From positions 94,235 to 158,234 of the forward strand of contig NZ_LNYK01000016.1 of assembly GCF_001467825.1 (NCBI RefSeq): a stretch of DNA of 64,000 nucleotides, in the 5' to 3' direction. The stretch is from Legionella londiniensis. Lineage in GTDB: Bacteria > Pseudomonadota > Gammaproteobacteria > Legionellales > Legionellaceae. A program made the position numbers and the translations under genes. This document shows, in pieces, positions 47,990-56,198 of the stretch (the stretch's first letter is position 1; each line of letters begins with the position of its first letter). Below the pieces are notes generated by a model that was not told the origin of the DNA, did no database searches, and worked only from the letters and a program-made list of their open reading frames with translations.

Positions 47990-49249
47990 GTGTTAAAGCA
48001 TTTCATTGTAATAAGTTTATTTTTCTTAAGCAAAACCCTTTTTGCGCTTGATTTGGAGCTTACGCAAGGCATCAATGCGGCAATGCCTATCGCGATCAAC
48101 CCGTTTTCAGGCGGAGAAAATGCCATAAAGCTCCAGGAAATCATCCGCAATGACTTGCGCTTGTCGGGGCAATTCAAAATTATTTCTTCTCCAGGGATTT
48201 TGGAATCAGCTCCTGTTGCATTCTGGCGGAAAGCTGGCGCAGACAGTGTTTTATCAGGAAATGTGTCACAGGTTGGTTTTAACCGGTTTGACGTTCGTTT
48301 TGAATTAAGTGATGCTGCAGCACAGGGAAAACTGTTGCTTGCCAAAAGTTACACCGTTAATGGTTCTGATTTACGCGCTCTTGCGCATCATATCAGCGAT
48401 GAAGTGTATCAAAAGCTGACTGGAGAGCGAGGTGTCTTTTCAACCCGCATCGCCTATGTTCTGGTTAAAAACCAAGGCCAGAAAACAAGGCATTCTCTGG
48501 AAGTGGCGGATATGGACGGACATAACCCTCAAAGCCTATTGATTTCGTCAGAGCCAATTATGTCTCCAAGCTGGTCTCCTGATGGCAGACATATAGCCTT
48601 TGTATCGTTTGAGAGAAAAAAAGCACAAATATTCGTTGTCGAAGTGGCTTCTGGCAAGCGGCGCCTGATTACTGATTTTCCAGGCATTAATGGCGCGCCC
48701 GCCTGGTCACCGGACGGCAAGGAACTGGCTGTAGTCTTATCAAAAAACGGCGCGCCTAAGATATACAGCATCAATTTATCCACAGGCGCCATGAAACAAC
48801 TTACTTTCGGTAATTCGATTGACACTGAGCCGCGCTATGCTCCGGATGGAAAATCATTGCTCTTTACTTCCGGACGTGGCGGCGCGCCCCAGGTTTACAG
48901 CTTGTCTCTTAATGACGGCGCAATTCGACGCGTTACATTTGAAGGCAATTATAATGCCAGAGCATCTTACACACCCAACCAGAAGCAAATTGTCATGCTT
49001 CACCGCGAAGACAGCCACTTTAACATAGGCGTTCAGGATACAAGAACAGGCCACATCTCACAGTTGACCTTCTCAAACATGGATGAATCCCCATCTGTCG
49101 CTCCAAATGGCCGCTTGATTGTCTATGCTACTACCTTTCAACAGAAAGGCGTGCTGGCTGTTGTTTCCATTGACGGCCGCATCAGGATGCGCCTGCCATC
49201 GCCTGAAGGAAGCGTCCAGGAACCGGCCTGGTCGCCTTTTCTGGTTTAA
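47990..49249 (+). CDS. tolB: Tol-Pal system periplasmic protein TolB
   Basis: Periplasmic beta-propeller that binds TolA and Pal. Signal peptide about 1-19 ([14 protein letters not shown]). The N-terminal alpha/beta domain includes [13 protein letters not shown]. The C-terminal propeller has repeated [26 protein letters not shown] and [17 protein letters not shown] blades. 419 residues; the start is GTG. pal and cpoB, which usually follow tolB, are missing here. Confidence 0.96.
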   Translation: MLKHFIVISLFFLSKTLFALDLELTQGINAAMPIAINPFSGGENAIKLQEIIRNDLRLSGQFKIISSPGILESAPVAFWRKAGADSVLSGNVSQVGFNRFDVRFELSDAAAQGKLLLAKSYTVNGSDLRALAHHISDEVYQKLTGERGVFSTRIAYVLVKNQGQKTRHSLEVADMDGHNPQSLLISSEPIMSPSWSPDGRHIAFVSFERKKAQIFVVEVASGKRRLITDFPGINGAPAWSPDGKELAVVLSKNGAPKIYSINLSTGAMKQLTFGNSIDTEPRYAPDGKSLLFTSGRGGAPQVYSLSLNDGAIRRVTFEGNYNARASYTPNQKQIVMLHREDSHFNIGVQDTRTGHISQLTFSNMDESPSVAPNGRLIVYATTFQQKGVLAVVSIDGRIRMRLPSPEGSVQEPAWSPFLV

Positions 49250-49255
49250 ATATTC

Positions 49256-50101
49256 ATGAGAATTGGATTATGCACATGTGCCGCTGTCATTTTCTTGCAG
49301 ATGGCAGCGGCACATGCCTGGAATGCCACAGGGCACCGTCTGATAGCTCAAATCGCCTATCATCATTTGAAACCCCATGCTAAAAAATTATTTAACCATT
49401 ACAATCACGCATTGGATAATGAATACCGGCCGCAAAGTTTTGTTAATTCAGCGGCCTGGCTTGATGCATTAAAATATCAGGAATTTAACTGGTTTAATCA
49501 GCTTCATTTCATCAAAGGATATTTTAGTCTGGATAATAGTCCCTTGCCTCCAGAGCCGACTCATAATGCAGTATGGGCTATCCAGGAAGCCATGAGGGTA
49601 TTATCGAGCCCGCGCGCAGGCAAATTTCATAAAGGTATTGCCTTAAGGATTCTTACTCATGTGGTAGGAGATATTCATCAACCGCTGCATACTGCGACTA
49701 AAGTCAGTTCCCGGTTGCCTTCCGGAGATTTGGGGGGCAATTTATTTAACCTGGCTTCCAATCCCATTGCTTCCAATTTGCATTCCTACTGGGATAACGG
49801 AGGTGGTTATTTAACCTCGAAAGAAGGGTACAGGCGTCAGTATGTTGTGAAGCAGGCAATAATGATTGAAAAGAAATGGCCTTGCGATTTGCTAAAAACC
49901 AATTTAAATCCGGCTGAGTGGGTCAATGAGTCGCATGATCTGGCGATAAGGTTCGCCTATCAACTGCAGGAAGGCGATAGTCCTTCAATGGGCTATCAAA
50001 AGAAAGTACAGGACATTTCAGAACAAAGAATAGCTTTGGCAGGGTGCCGTTTGGCGGCGATATTGAATCAGTTGAGTCAGAAAATTCAGAGTAAAAATTA
50101 A
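49256..50101 (+). CDS. Secreted S1/P1-type zinc nuclease / 3'-nucleotidase
   Basis: Zinc-dependent nuclease of the phospholipase C/P1 superfamily. Signal peptide 1-21 ends AAAHA, leaving mature Trp1 (WNATGHRLIA) as a Zn ligand. Other ligands: Asp in SAAWLDAL, His in NQLHFIKG, HVVGDIHQPLH, DLGGNLF, and LHSYWDNGG. 281 residues. In a host-associated bacterium it could scavenge nucleotides or degrade extracellular DNA. It lies 6 bp after tolB and is probably carried on the tol transcript. Confidence 0.9.
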   Translation: MRIGLCTCAAVIFLQMAAAHAWNATGHRLIAQIAYHHLKPHAKKLFNHYNHALDNEYRPQSFVNSAAWLDALKYQEFNWFNQLHFIKGYFSLDNSPLPPEPTHNAVWAIQEAMRVLSSPRAGKFHKGIALRILTHVVGDIHQPLHTATKVSSRLPSGDLGGNLFNLASNPIASNLHSYWDNGGGYLTSKEGYRRQYVVKQAIMIEKKWPCDLLKTNLNPAEWVNESHDLAIRFAYQLQEGDSPSMGYQKKVQDISEQRIALAGCRLAAILNQLSQKIQSKN

Positions 50102-50134
50102 CGATCTAGATTGGCCTTTTGGCGCAAGGGTTTT

Positions 50135-50300
50135 AAGAGGCTGTTCACAGTTTTATCCACAGATTTTGTGGATAAATAAAATCTGTAGCAAGAAAAAAAT
50201 ATATCCTCACGTTTTTGCCAAAATTAGTTTTTTATGGGTTGTCTATTTTTAAATCATGAAAATTGACAAAGCGATTAAAAAATTATCCAAAGGAAGTTTT
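50135..50300. repeat. DnaA-box repeat, copy A
   Basis: AT-rich 166-bp stretch with similar order and wording to copy B at 50957-51128. It carries a perfect inverted pair of DnaA boxes: TTATCCACA (50153-50161) and TGTGGATAA (50167-50175), 5 bp apart. A degenerate third, TTATCCAAA, is at 50283-50291. Shared landmarks include TTCACAG, the box pair followed by AT, and GATTAAAAAATTATCCA. Could be an origin-like or DnaA-titration site, or a DnaA-controlled promoter region for the LOG gene. Confidence 0.7.
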
Positions 50301-50317
50301 TTTACCATGAGAAGATT

Positions 50318-50890
50318 ATGAAGTCAGTATGTGTATATTTGGGAGCTTATTTAGGCAATTCAGCAAATTTCCCTAAAATTGTCGCTACATTAGGAAAGGA
50401 ATTGGCTGGCCGTGGAAGTCGCTTAATATATGGAGGTTCCAGTCTTGGTTTAATGGGTGTTTTAGCTCAATCGGTGATTCAGAATGGAGGTGAAGCTATT
50501 GGCATTATCCCAAGATGCCTGCTTAAAAAAGAAAAACCCCCTACGAACCTGACTCAATTGATCATCACTAAAACCATACAAGAGCGTAAATTATTGATGC
50601 AACAGCACGCGGATGCTTTTCTTGTCATGCCTGGCGGACTCGGCACGCTAGAGGAAGCTATTGAAACATGGAATGCGATTAAAATAGGGATCATTGACAA
50701 ACCAATTGGTTTTCTGAACCTGGATGGATATTATGACGGTTTATTTGCCTTTATAGAAAATTGTCAGAAAAAAGGCTTTATCTCGCCTAATCAGCGAAAA
50801 ATCGCGTTGGTTCATTCAGATTTGGACATTTTGTTGGATGCATTTCTTAAATCCCGTTCAGATGAAGATTGCTTAAGTTCATTTTCATAG
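50318..50890 (+). CDS. LOG-family nucleotide phosphoribohydrolase
   Basis: Lonely-guy type enzyme that removes the base from nucleoside 5'-monophosphates (in plants, activates cytokinin). Motifs: LIYGGSSLGLMGVLAQ for nucleotide binding, and MPGGLGTLEEAIETWNAI, the family's PGGxGTxxE. 190 residues. In bacteria the real substrate is often AMP or an unknown nucleotide. It lies exactly between two DnaA-box repeats. Confidence 0.92.
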   Translation: MKSVCVYLGAYLGNSANFPKIVATLGKELAGRGSRLIYGGSSLGLMGVLAQSVIQNGGEAIGIIPRCLLKKEKPPTNLTQLIITKTIQERKLLMQQHADAFLVMPGGLGTLEEAIETWNAIKIGIIDKPIGFLNLDGYYDGLFAFIENCQKKGFISPNQRKIALVHSDLDILLDAFLKSRSDEDCLSSFS

Positions 50891-50956
50891 ATCCAGGCAT
50901 CACAATATTGAAACCCTGGCAAATTACAAGCCATCCATAAATAGTGATGATTTAAC

Positions 50957-51128
50957 AAGGGTCTCAATAGTCTATTCACAGACTTATCCACAGATAATGT
51001 GGATAAATCATAATGGCGTGAGAATAAAAAAATCAAACATAGGCCTTGCCAATATTGGGTTTTTATGAATTAAAAATTGGGAAGCTTGAAAAATTGATGA
51101 GTAGATTAAAAAATTATCCACAGGATAT
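50957..51128. repeat. DnaA-box repeat, copy B
   Basis: Second copy of the repeat at 50135-50300, in the same orientation. Perfect inverted DnaA boxes TTATCCACA (50984-50992) and TGTGGATAA (50998-51006), again 5 bp apart, and a third perfect TTATCCACA at 51114-51122. Both copies begin with AAGGGT and then TTCACAG. It fills much of the 353-bp gap 50891-51243; the rest of that gap is AT-rich and holds no other gene I can see. Confidence 0.7.
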
Positions 51129-51243
51129 TATTTTAATGAAATTGGCTAAAAGCGAATTATCAATACTACCAGAGAAAATGTAAAAAACCAGTCTTGACTT
51201 CAAGATTTTTTCTCTATTTGAAACAGCAAATCATGATGTCGAA

Positions 51244-51426
51244 ATGCCTGGCTTCAGGAAACTCGGTGAAGAGGATAACTCTTCAATGAGCTGGAGTTTT
51301 CCTTTGGGTCGAGGAAAACTCTGGCGAATGGAATATAAAGGCAAAAACTTCTGGGCAACGAGTGCAGGCCTGCGCTTTATGCTAAGATTGAAAGAAATCC
51401 TGGAAAGTAAAAAAAAGGAAATTTAA
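51244..51426 (+). CDS. Small hypothetical protein coupled to the USP gene
   Basis: 60-residue frame (MPGFRKLGEEDNSSMSWSFP then GRGKLWRMEYKGKNFWATSA), Trp- and Arg/Lys-rich. I know no such family. Its TAA shares a base with the ATG of the next gene (TAATG), which favours real translation. No strong ribosome site is seen upstream. A few more residues of evidence would be needed to be sure. Confidence 0.45.
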   Translation: MPGFRKLGEEDNSSMSWSFPLGRGKLWRMEYKGKNFWATSAGLRFMLRLKEILESKKKEI

Positions 51427-52316
51427 TGTTACTAAGAAAAATAATCATAGCGACTGACTTTTCAAAACATGCTGAATATGCGCTTAGAAGAGCCATTCTT
51501 TTAGCCGAGCAGCAAGATACAACATTGGAACTGATTCACGTATTGAAACAGCCATGGCCTGCAAGCTTTGTCCAATTTTCCAATAAAGAGCAGCAAAAGG
51601 GACTGCTTGAATTGGAAAAAAACACAGAAGACAAACTACAAAGCCTGGTGAAGCAATTTTCATCCTCTATCTCAGTAAATACATCTGTGCTTTTGGGCAG
51701 AGCTGCAGATGAAATTATTCGATTTGCTCAGGATAACCAGGGTGATTTGATTATTGCCGGTGCTCACGGCCAATATCATATCAGTGATTACGTATTAGGT
51801 ACGACATCCGGTGAAATCGTAAGACAGGGAAAGACCCCTGTTTTACTCGTAAAAAAGGAACCTTCCTTCTCTTATAATAAGATATTAATTGCGACTGATT
51901 TTTCTGAAGCCAGTAAAAGAGCGGTGAAAATTGCTTTTCATTGTTTCCCTGGTGCTAGATTTCAACTTTTGCATATTGCAGACATCTATTACCAGCAGTT
52001 CTTAAACATTGATGATGTCGGCAAGAATGAAAGACATTATCCAACGAACAATATTTTCAAAAAATTGGATAGATTTTTAAGAGACTGTAAGGTCAAACCT
52101 GATAAATTTGAGAAAAAAATTATCGGGGGATATCTGGCTGATGCCATTATCATGCAGGCAAAAAAATGGAGCGCTGACTTGTTGGCATTTGGCACACAAG
52201 GACACTCCAAGCTGCATTATTTATTGATGGGAAGTGTTGCTAAACGGCTAATACAATTGAGTAATATAGATATGCTGATTGTTCCACCTGGAAAGATCAG
52301 GATTGGACAAAGTTGA
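51426..52316 (+). CDS. Tandem universal stress protein (UspA)
   Basis: Two Usp domains (about 1-142 and 150-290). Each begins like KIIIATDFSKHAEYALRRA or KILIATDFSEASKRAVKIA. Each keeps the ATP-binding G-2x-G-9x-G(S/T): GAHGQYHISDYVLGTT and GTQGHSKLHYLLMGS, so both should bind ATP. AAAGGAAATTTA precedes ATG. Likely supports survival under stress; the exact role is unknown. Confidence 0.92.
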   Translation: MLLRKIIIATDFSKHAEYALRRAILLAEQQDTTLELIHVLKQPWPASFVQFSNKEQQKGLLELEKNTEDKLQSLVKQFSSSISVNTSVLLGRAADEIIRFAQDNQGDLIIAGAHGQYHISDYVLGTTSGEIVRQGKTPVLLVKKEPSFSYNKILIATDFSEASKRAVKIAFHCFPGARFQLLHIADIYYQQFLNIDDVGKNERHYPTNNIFKKLDRFLRDCKVKPDKFEKKIIGGYLADAIIMQAKKWSADLLAFGTQGHSKLHYLLMGSVAKRLIQLSNIDMLIVPPGKIRIGQS

Positions 52317-52452
52317 AAATTATCTTAGAAAAGGGGATGTCTTAAATGCGATTTCATTAGACTGTATTCACTAAGCCAAGGGGCGAAGGTTTTTTCTGTG
52401 ATTCAAAATAGTTTATAATGATGAAAATAAATGCATATAGAGAGATTTAGGA

Positions 52453-53526
52453 ATGCCTTTGCCGATTATTATTATGCTTGAACGTCACTGGGATGCAGTT
52501 GCAAAAGACGCATTAAAATATACATTACCTTCGCTAGTTGAGAAGGGGTATGATGTGTTATGTTTTGAATCGCCATCAGATGAGGGGGAAGATATTCTTA
52601 TTTCCAGGATTGAATCGACAATTCAATTTGCAAGGGAACGATATTCTGAAGCTAACAGTTTGCTTAAGAAACGAGGAATTAATGTAAATTTAACGGAAAT
52701 GAATTACTCAGATTTGCAAAGATTATTGCGATTGTATGTATCAACCCAATACTCAAATGAAATGGCATTATGGTTTAGAGAGCTGCCGGGCCATGAAAAG
52801 AAACTAGATTTAGTAAGGGCGGCAAAATCACTAAAAATGAGTATAGCAGGTGTTGATCTTTTAGCGTCTGAAATGGAAAAATTGCAATCGATGGAAGTGC
52901 AGGTTAACTTAAAGAAAAAATTATCAGCCATTGATCAACTGGACTGTAAACGAATAGCTTCTTTTAAAAAGCATCTTCTTAATCTTCAACGAAGCGGAAA
53001 AGGAGTTATTTTTGTTGTAGGAAAATTTCATTATGAGCAGTTAGTTAAAGCTTTTTCAGACGAATATTCACTTTCTGATGTGATTTTCATTCATCCCCAC
53101 TCCCCTAAATGTTTAGATAAATCTATAGATGATAGAAAACTGCCTGATTTTGAAGAAGTTGGCCATTTAACTTTAATCGACCGAAAAATTGAAATACCAG
53201 ATGATTTTCTTATTTTTTCTCAAAATCTTAATAAACTGATACAATCTCATGTTGATAGTTACAAGTCTGTTGAACCAACCACGCTCTCCAAAGCGCTCAT
53301 GGAGAAAACAGGCTTATCGTTTAATATCTATTTACGGCAAAGTATGCATGTGGATGCCTACCACCCAGTAGCAGAAAATGAAGATATTTCATATGTCACA
53401 AATAAGCTTAATGAAGCCGGAATCAAAGGATTATTTACCTTCTTTAAAGGAGAGCGTTCTTATTGCATTCCGTGCATTAACTCAACTGAGACGGGTGTGG
53501 CGATTACCCAACTTAAAAAGATTTGA
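52453..53526 (+). CDS. Hypothetical cytosolic protein
   Basis: 357 residues with no signal peptide, no membrane segment and no family I recognise. It opens PIIIMLERHWDAVAKDALKY and contains KGVIFVVGKFHYEQLVKAF at about 177-195, an arrangement (N-terminal E-x-H, later GxxH) that loosely recalls TraB/ChaN-type proteins. The middle is helical and Lys/Leu-rich. It stands alone with TATAAT-like sequence about 40 bp before it. In this setting a secreted effector is possible but not supported by any motif. Confidence 0.5.
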   Translation: MPLPIIIMLERHWDAVAKDALKYTLPSLVEKGYDVLCFESPSDEGEDILISRIESTIQFARERYSEANSLLKKRGINVNLTEMNYSDLQRLLRLYVSTQYSNEMALWFRELPGHEKKLDLVRAAKSLKMSIAGVDLLASEMEKLQSMEVQVNLKKKLSAIDQLDCKRIASFKKHLLNLQRSGKGVIFVVGKFHYEQLVKAFSDEYSLSDVIFIHPHSPKCLDKSIDDRKLPDFEEVGHLTLIDRKIEIPDDFLIFSQNLNKLIQSHVDSYKSVEPTTLSKALMEKTGLSFNIYLRQSMHVDAYHPVAENEDISYVTNKLNEAGIKGLFTFFKGERSYCIPCINSTETGVAITQLKKI

Positions 53527-53871
53527 TAAGAAGCCTGTAAATCATTCTGGATAAGTGCTATGTTTAAACAAAATCAATTCAACGCTCTTCAAACTCGATC
53601 ATAAATTATGTCAGCGCATGTTACCTTCGGCCGCTTTCTGAACTAAAGCCCATGTGTCTTGGTCAGGTCTTGCCTTTTTCCATTTTGTGACTAAGAAAAT
53701 AGAAAAAAAAGGAAAGATGGGCTCCTGAACTGTCCATTCCTTGGTCGAAAAAAGCTTGAATTGCCTATGAAACAAGGAGCCTGCTTCAATTTTTATAATA
53801 TTTTTATTGCTTAAAAGATAATAAATAACATACAATTTGAATGAATTTTATGCGGTATTGAGGGGTGTATT
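53527..53871. other. Gene-free AT-rich interval
   Basis: 345 bp between the hypothetical gene and the FAD oxidoreductase. It contains one weak minus-strand frame (53611-53835, 74 residues ending KKAAEGNMR-like) with no ribosome site and no recognisable family; I do not call it. No hairpin, repeat or RNA gene is visible. Confidence 0.5.
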
Positions 53872-55506
53872 TTGGCAATAACAGCACAAGAAAGGTTAAG
53901 CGTTATTCAATTTATTCAATCCAATCAGCTCAACATACAAACAGAGTATGGCTTCAGGAATTATTCGGCGAACTCGCAAAACAAACATGCGTTGATTCTC
54001 AATGTTAATGACCTTAAAGCCTTGCAATCAATACTTGCATACCTTCACCAGATCAATGAAGCCAAACCCGGCGAACAACGGATTATTGTGCGAGCAGCAG
54101 CTGGAGGAAAGGGTGGCGCTTATAGCGCTTCTTACTCGGTACATGGCCCAGTTGAATCGGATATTATTGTGCGGCTCACCGGCGAGGAATTTGCACAGGT
54201 CAAACAAATTGACGCACAAGCCAAGACAATAACCGTTGGTCCGAATGTTCAAATTGGTGAGGCAGAATGTTTGTTGGCAAAAAAGAAATTGTCCTTGAGC
54301 ACTACCCCGTTAAATCCATACATCACATTAGTTGGATTAGCCACTTATGGCGGGGTTGGTACTGGTGTAGAGCAGGGCACTTTTTCCAGTCTGTTAACCA
54401 GTTATACCTTGTGCTTGCAAAATGGAAATATAGTAACCATCGATAAGAATCATCCCGATTTCCATACTCTAAGCGCTGCAAACTGCGGTTTGTTGGGGAT
54501 TATCATCAGTGCGACATTCAGATGTTGTGATACGACAACATTACGGCTAGTGGAAACGCCTACAAGCGTTCAACAGGTTATCTCGCAAATTAAAGATAAA
54601 GAAAAGCCCTTGTTTAAAAGAAAGCGTTATACCAGCATTTTCATTGTATGCGATTTTACTGACGATGCGACCCCATTTAATGCCCGGATATATCAATGGC
54701 AACCTGTACCTGAGGAGACCCCGGCTTACAATACTCCAACTGTATTGAGGCACTATTGGCAAACGGTGCAAGCTACCCTGATTGAAACATTGGGCATTCC
54801 TTCCCTTTTAAATTACTATCCAAGCCTTGTACCTTATTTTATGAGGCTTGTTATGAAACCCGCGACCATTGGCGACACTCCTTCTGTGTCAACGGGGCCT
54901 GCGCATGTATTATTTCATCACCAGACCGGTTACTTGCAACAAGGCATTGAAGATGTGGGCTGGGCTATTCCGGATGACGGCACAGGGGCCCAGGCTGCCG
55001 CTGCATTGCAGTATATCACTGATTATTTGTGCAAGTTACAGATGGATGGCAAGTTTCCTGTTACCGCGGGAGGAATCTATGTTCGTTACATCAAAGGCTC
55101 GCAAGGGATGAAACAAACTGGTTTATCCATGTGTTCTCCCAACCATTACACCTGCCTTATCGACATTGTATCAAACAAGCATGCTCTTGGATTTGAGGCG
55201 TTGCAAGCAGATTTGACCAAATCATTGCAAGAACAATTCAATGCCGTACCCCATCTGGGTAAATACATTCCCAAGCATTATAACATAGCCCATTCTGCCG
55301 ATTTTGTTGATGCGCTCGAGAGGTTTTACAAGGCGAATCATTTAGATATTGAAAAAAATATGTTTTTAACCGGCCATTTCTGCCAATTATTATCGATTCC
55401 AGAATATGCGCCAAAGGGGAATCCACAGGTATCTCCCCGCTTTTTCCAGGATCAACAGGCTGAAAATGAGAATAGAGAACATCCTGCTCTTTATTCAAAC
55501 TTTTGA
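53872..55506 (+). CDS. FAD-dependent oxidoreductase, aldonolactone-oxidase-like (PCMH fold)
   Basis: 544 residues. The N-terminal FAD domain includes RIIVRAAAGGKGGAYSASYS, KTITVGPNVQIGEAECLL, ATYGGVGTGVEQGTFSSLLT and LSAANCGLLGIIISATF, the usual PCMH-type order. No His for covalent FAD is obvious at the PCMH position. The C-terminal half is like L-gulono/D-arabinono-lactone oxidases (ends MFLTGHFCQLLSIPEY). Substrate unknown. The start is TTG 53872 with GAGGGG before it. Confidence 0.78.
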   Translation: MAITAQERLSVIQFIQSNQLNIQTEYGFRNYSANSQNKHALILNVNDLKALQSILAYLHQINEAKPGEQRIIVRAAAGGKGGAYSASYSVHGPVESDIIVRLTGEEFAQVKQIDAQAKTITVGPNVQIGEAECLLAKKKLSLSTTPLNPYITLVGLATYGGVGTGVEQGTFSSLLTSYTLCLQNGNIVTIDKNHPDFHTLSAANCGLLGIIISATFRCCDTTTLRLVETPTSVQQVISQIKDKEKPLFKRKRYTSIFIVCDFTDDATPFNARIYQWQPVPEETPAYNTPTVLRHYWQTVQATLIETLGIPSLLNYYPSLVPYFMRLVMKPATIGDTPSVSTGPAHVLFHHQTGYLQQGIEDVGWAIPDDGTGAQAAAALQYITDYLCKLQMDGKFPVTAGGIYVRYIKGSQGMKQTGLSMCSPNHYTCLIDIVSNKHALGFEALQADLTKSLQEQFNAVPHLGKYIPKHYNIAHSADFVDALERFYKANHLDIEKNMFLTGHFCQLLSIPEYAPKGNPQVSPRFFQDQQAENENREHPALYSNF

Positions 55507-55528
55507 AACGATGTGCGGCACATAATGA

Positions 55529-56152
55529 TCATGATAATAAACCTTCTAATGCCATTTTATCACCGTTCATAATGGCCAAAACATGCTCTCTAATCTTTTC
55601 AATTGGCCAATTCCACCATTGTAGCTTCAGCAAAAAATCAATTGTTTCTTCATCAAAACGTTTGCGAATTACCCGTGCGGGATTGCCTCCCACAATTTCA
55701 TAGGGTGCTACGTCTTTAGTCACTACAGCGCGAGTGCCAATAATAGCCCCATCACCAATGCTCACACCTGGCATAATAGTGGCACCATACCCAATCCAGA
55801 CATCATTACCTATGACTGTGTCTTTTTTGCGATTCGGTATAAAAGGTACTTCAGGCCAATAGGACTGAAAAATGATAAAGGGGAATGAAGAAAATCCACC
55901 TAAATGATGATTGCCGCCATTCATTACAAATTTAACTTCAGTTGCTATTTGGCAAAATTTACCTATGATGAGTTTGTCGCCAATAAAATCAAAGTGATAA
56001 AGCACATTTTTTTCAAAATTATGGATATCAAGCGGATCATCATAGTAGGTATAATCCCCAACAATAATGTTTGGATTTTTAATGATATTTTTTAAAAAAA
56101 CGGTACGTCCAGATCCTGGTATCGGATAAAACTCGTTAGGATTAGGGTGCAT
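55529..56152 (-). CDS. Vat/CatB-type hexapeptide acetyltransferase
   Basis: Left-handed beta-helix acetyltransferase of the xenobiotic (XAT) type: MHPNPNEFYPIPGSGRTVF, then IIVGDYTYYDDP, LIIGKFCQIATEV, MNGGNHHLGGFSSFPF with the catalytic His, DTVIGNDVWIGYGATIMPGV, and GGNPARVIRKRFDEETI. It follows Vat and CatB enzymes, which modify streptogramins and chloramphenicol, almost motif by motif. Its in vivo substrate could be something else. The frame extends to 56299 inside the ClC gene, but AAGGAAT and the family start favour ATG 56152; 207 residues. Confidence 0.87.
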   Translation of the reverse strand: MHPNPNEFYPIPGSGRTVFLKNIIKNPNIIVGDYTYYDDPLDIHNFEKNVLYHFDFIGDKLIIGKFCQIATEVKFVMNGGNHHLGGFSSFPFIIFQSYWPEVPFIPNRKKDTVIGNDVWIGYGATIMPGVSIGDGAIIGTRAVVTKDVAPYEIVGGNPARVIRKRFDEETIDFLLKLQWWNWPIEKIREHVLAIMNGDKMALEGLLS

Positions 56153-56198
56153 ATGTTTATTCCTTGACGTATGAATTAGTATATTCAATAAAATCTTA

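Noticed and set aside
53611..53835. Minus-strand frame of 74 residues between the hypothetical gene and the FAD oxidoreductase
   Set aside because: No ribosome site, no family and ordinary AT-rich composition; too weak to call a gene.
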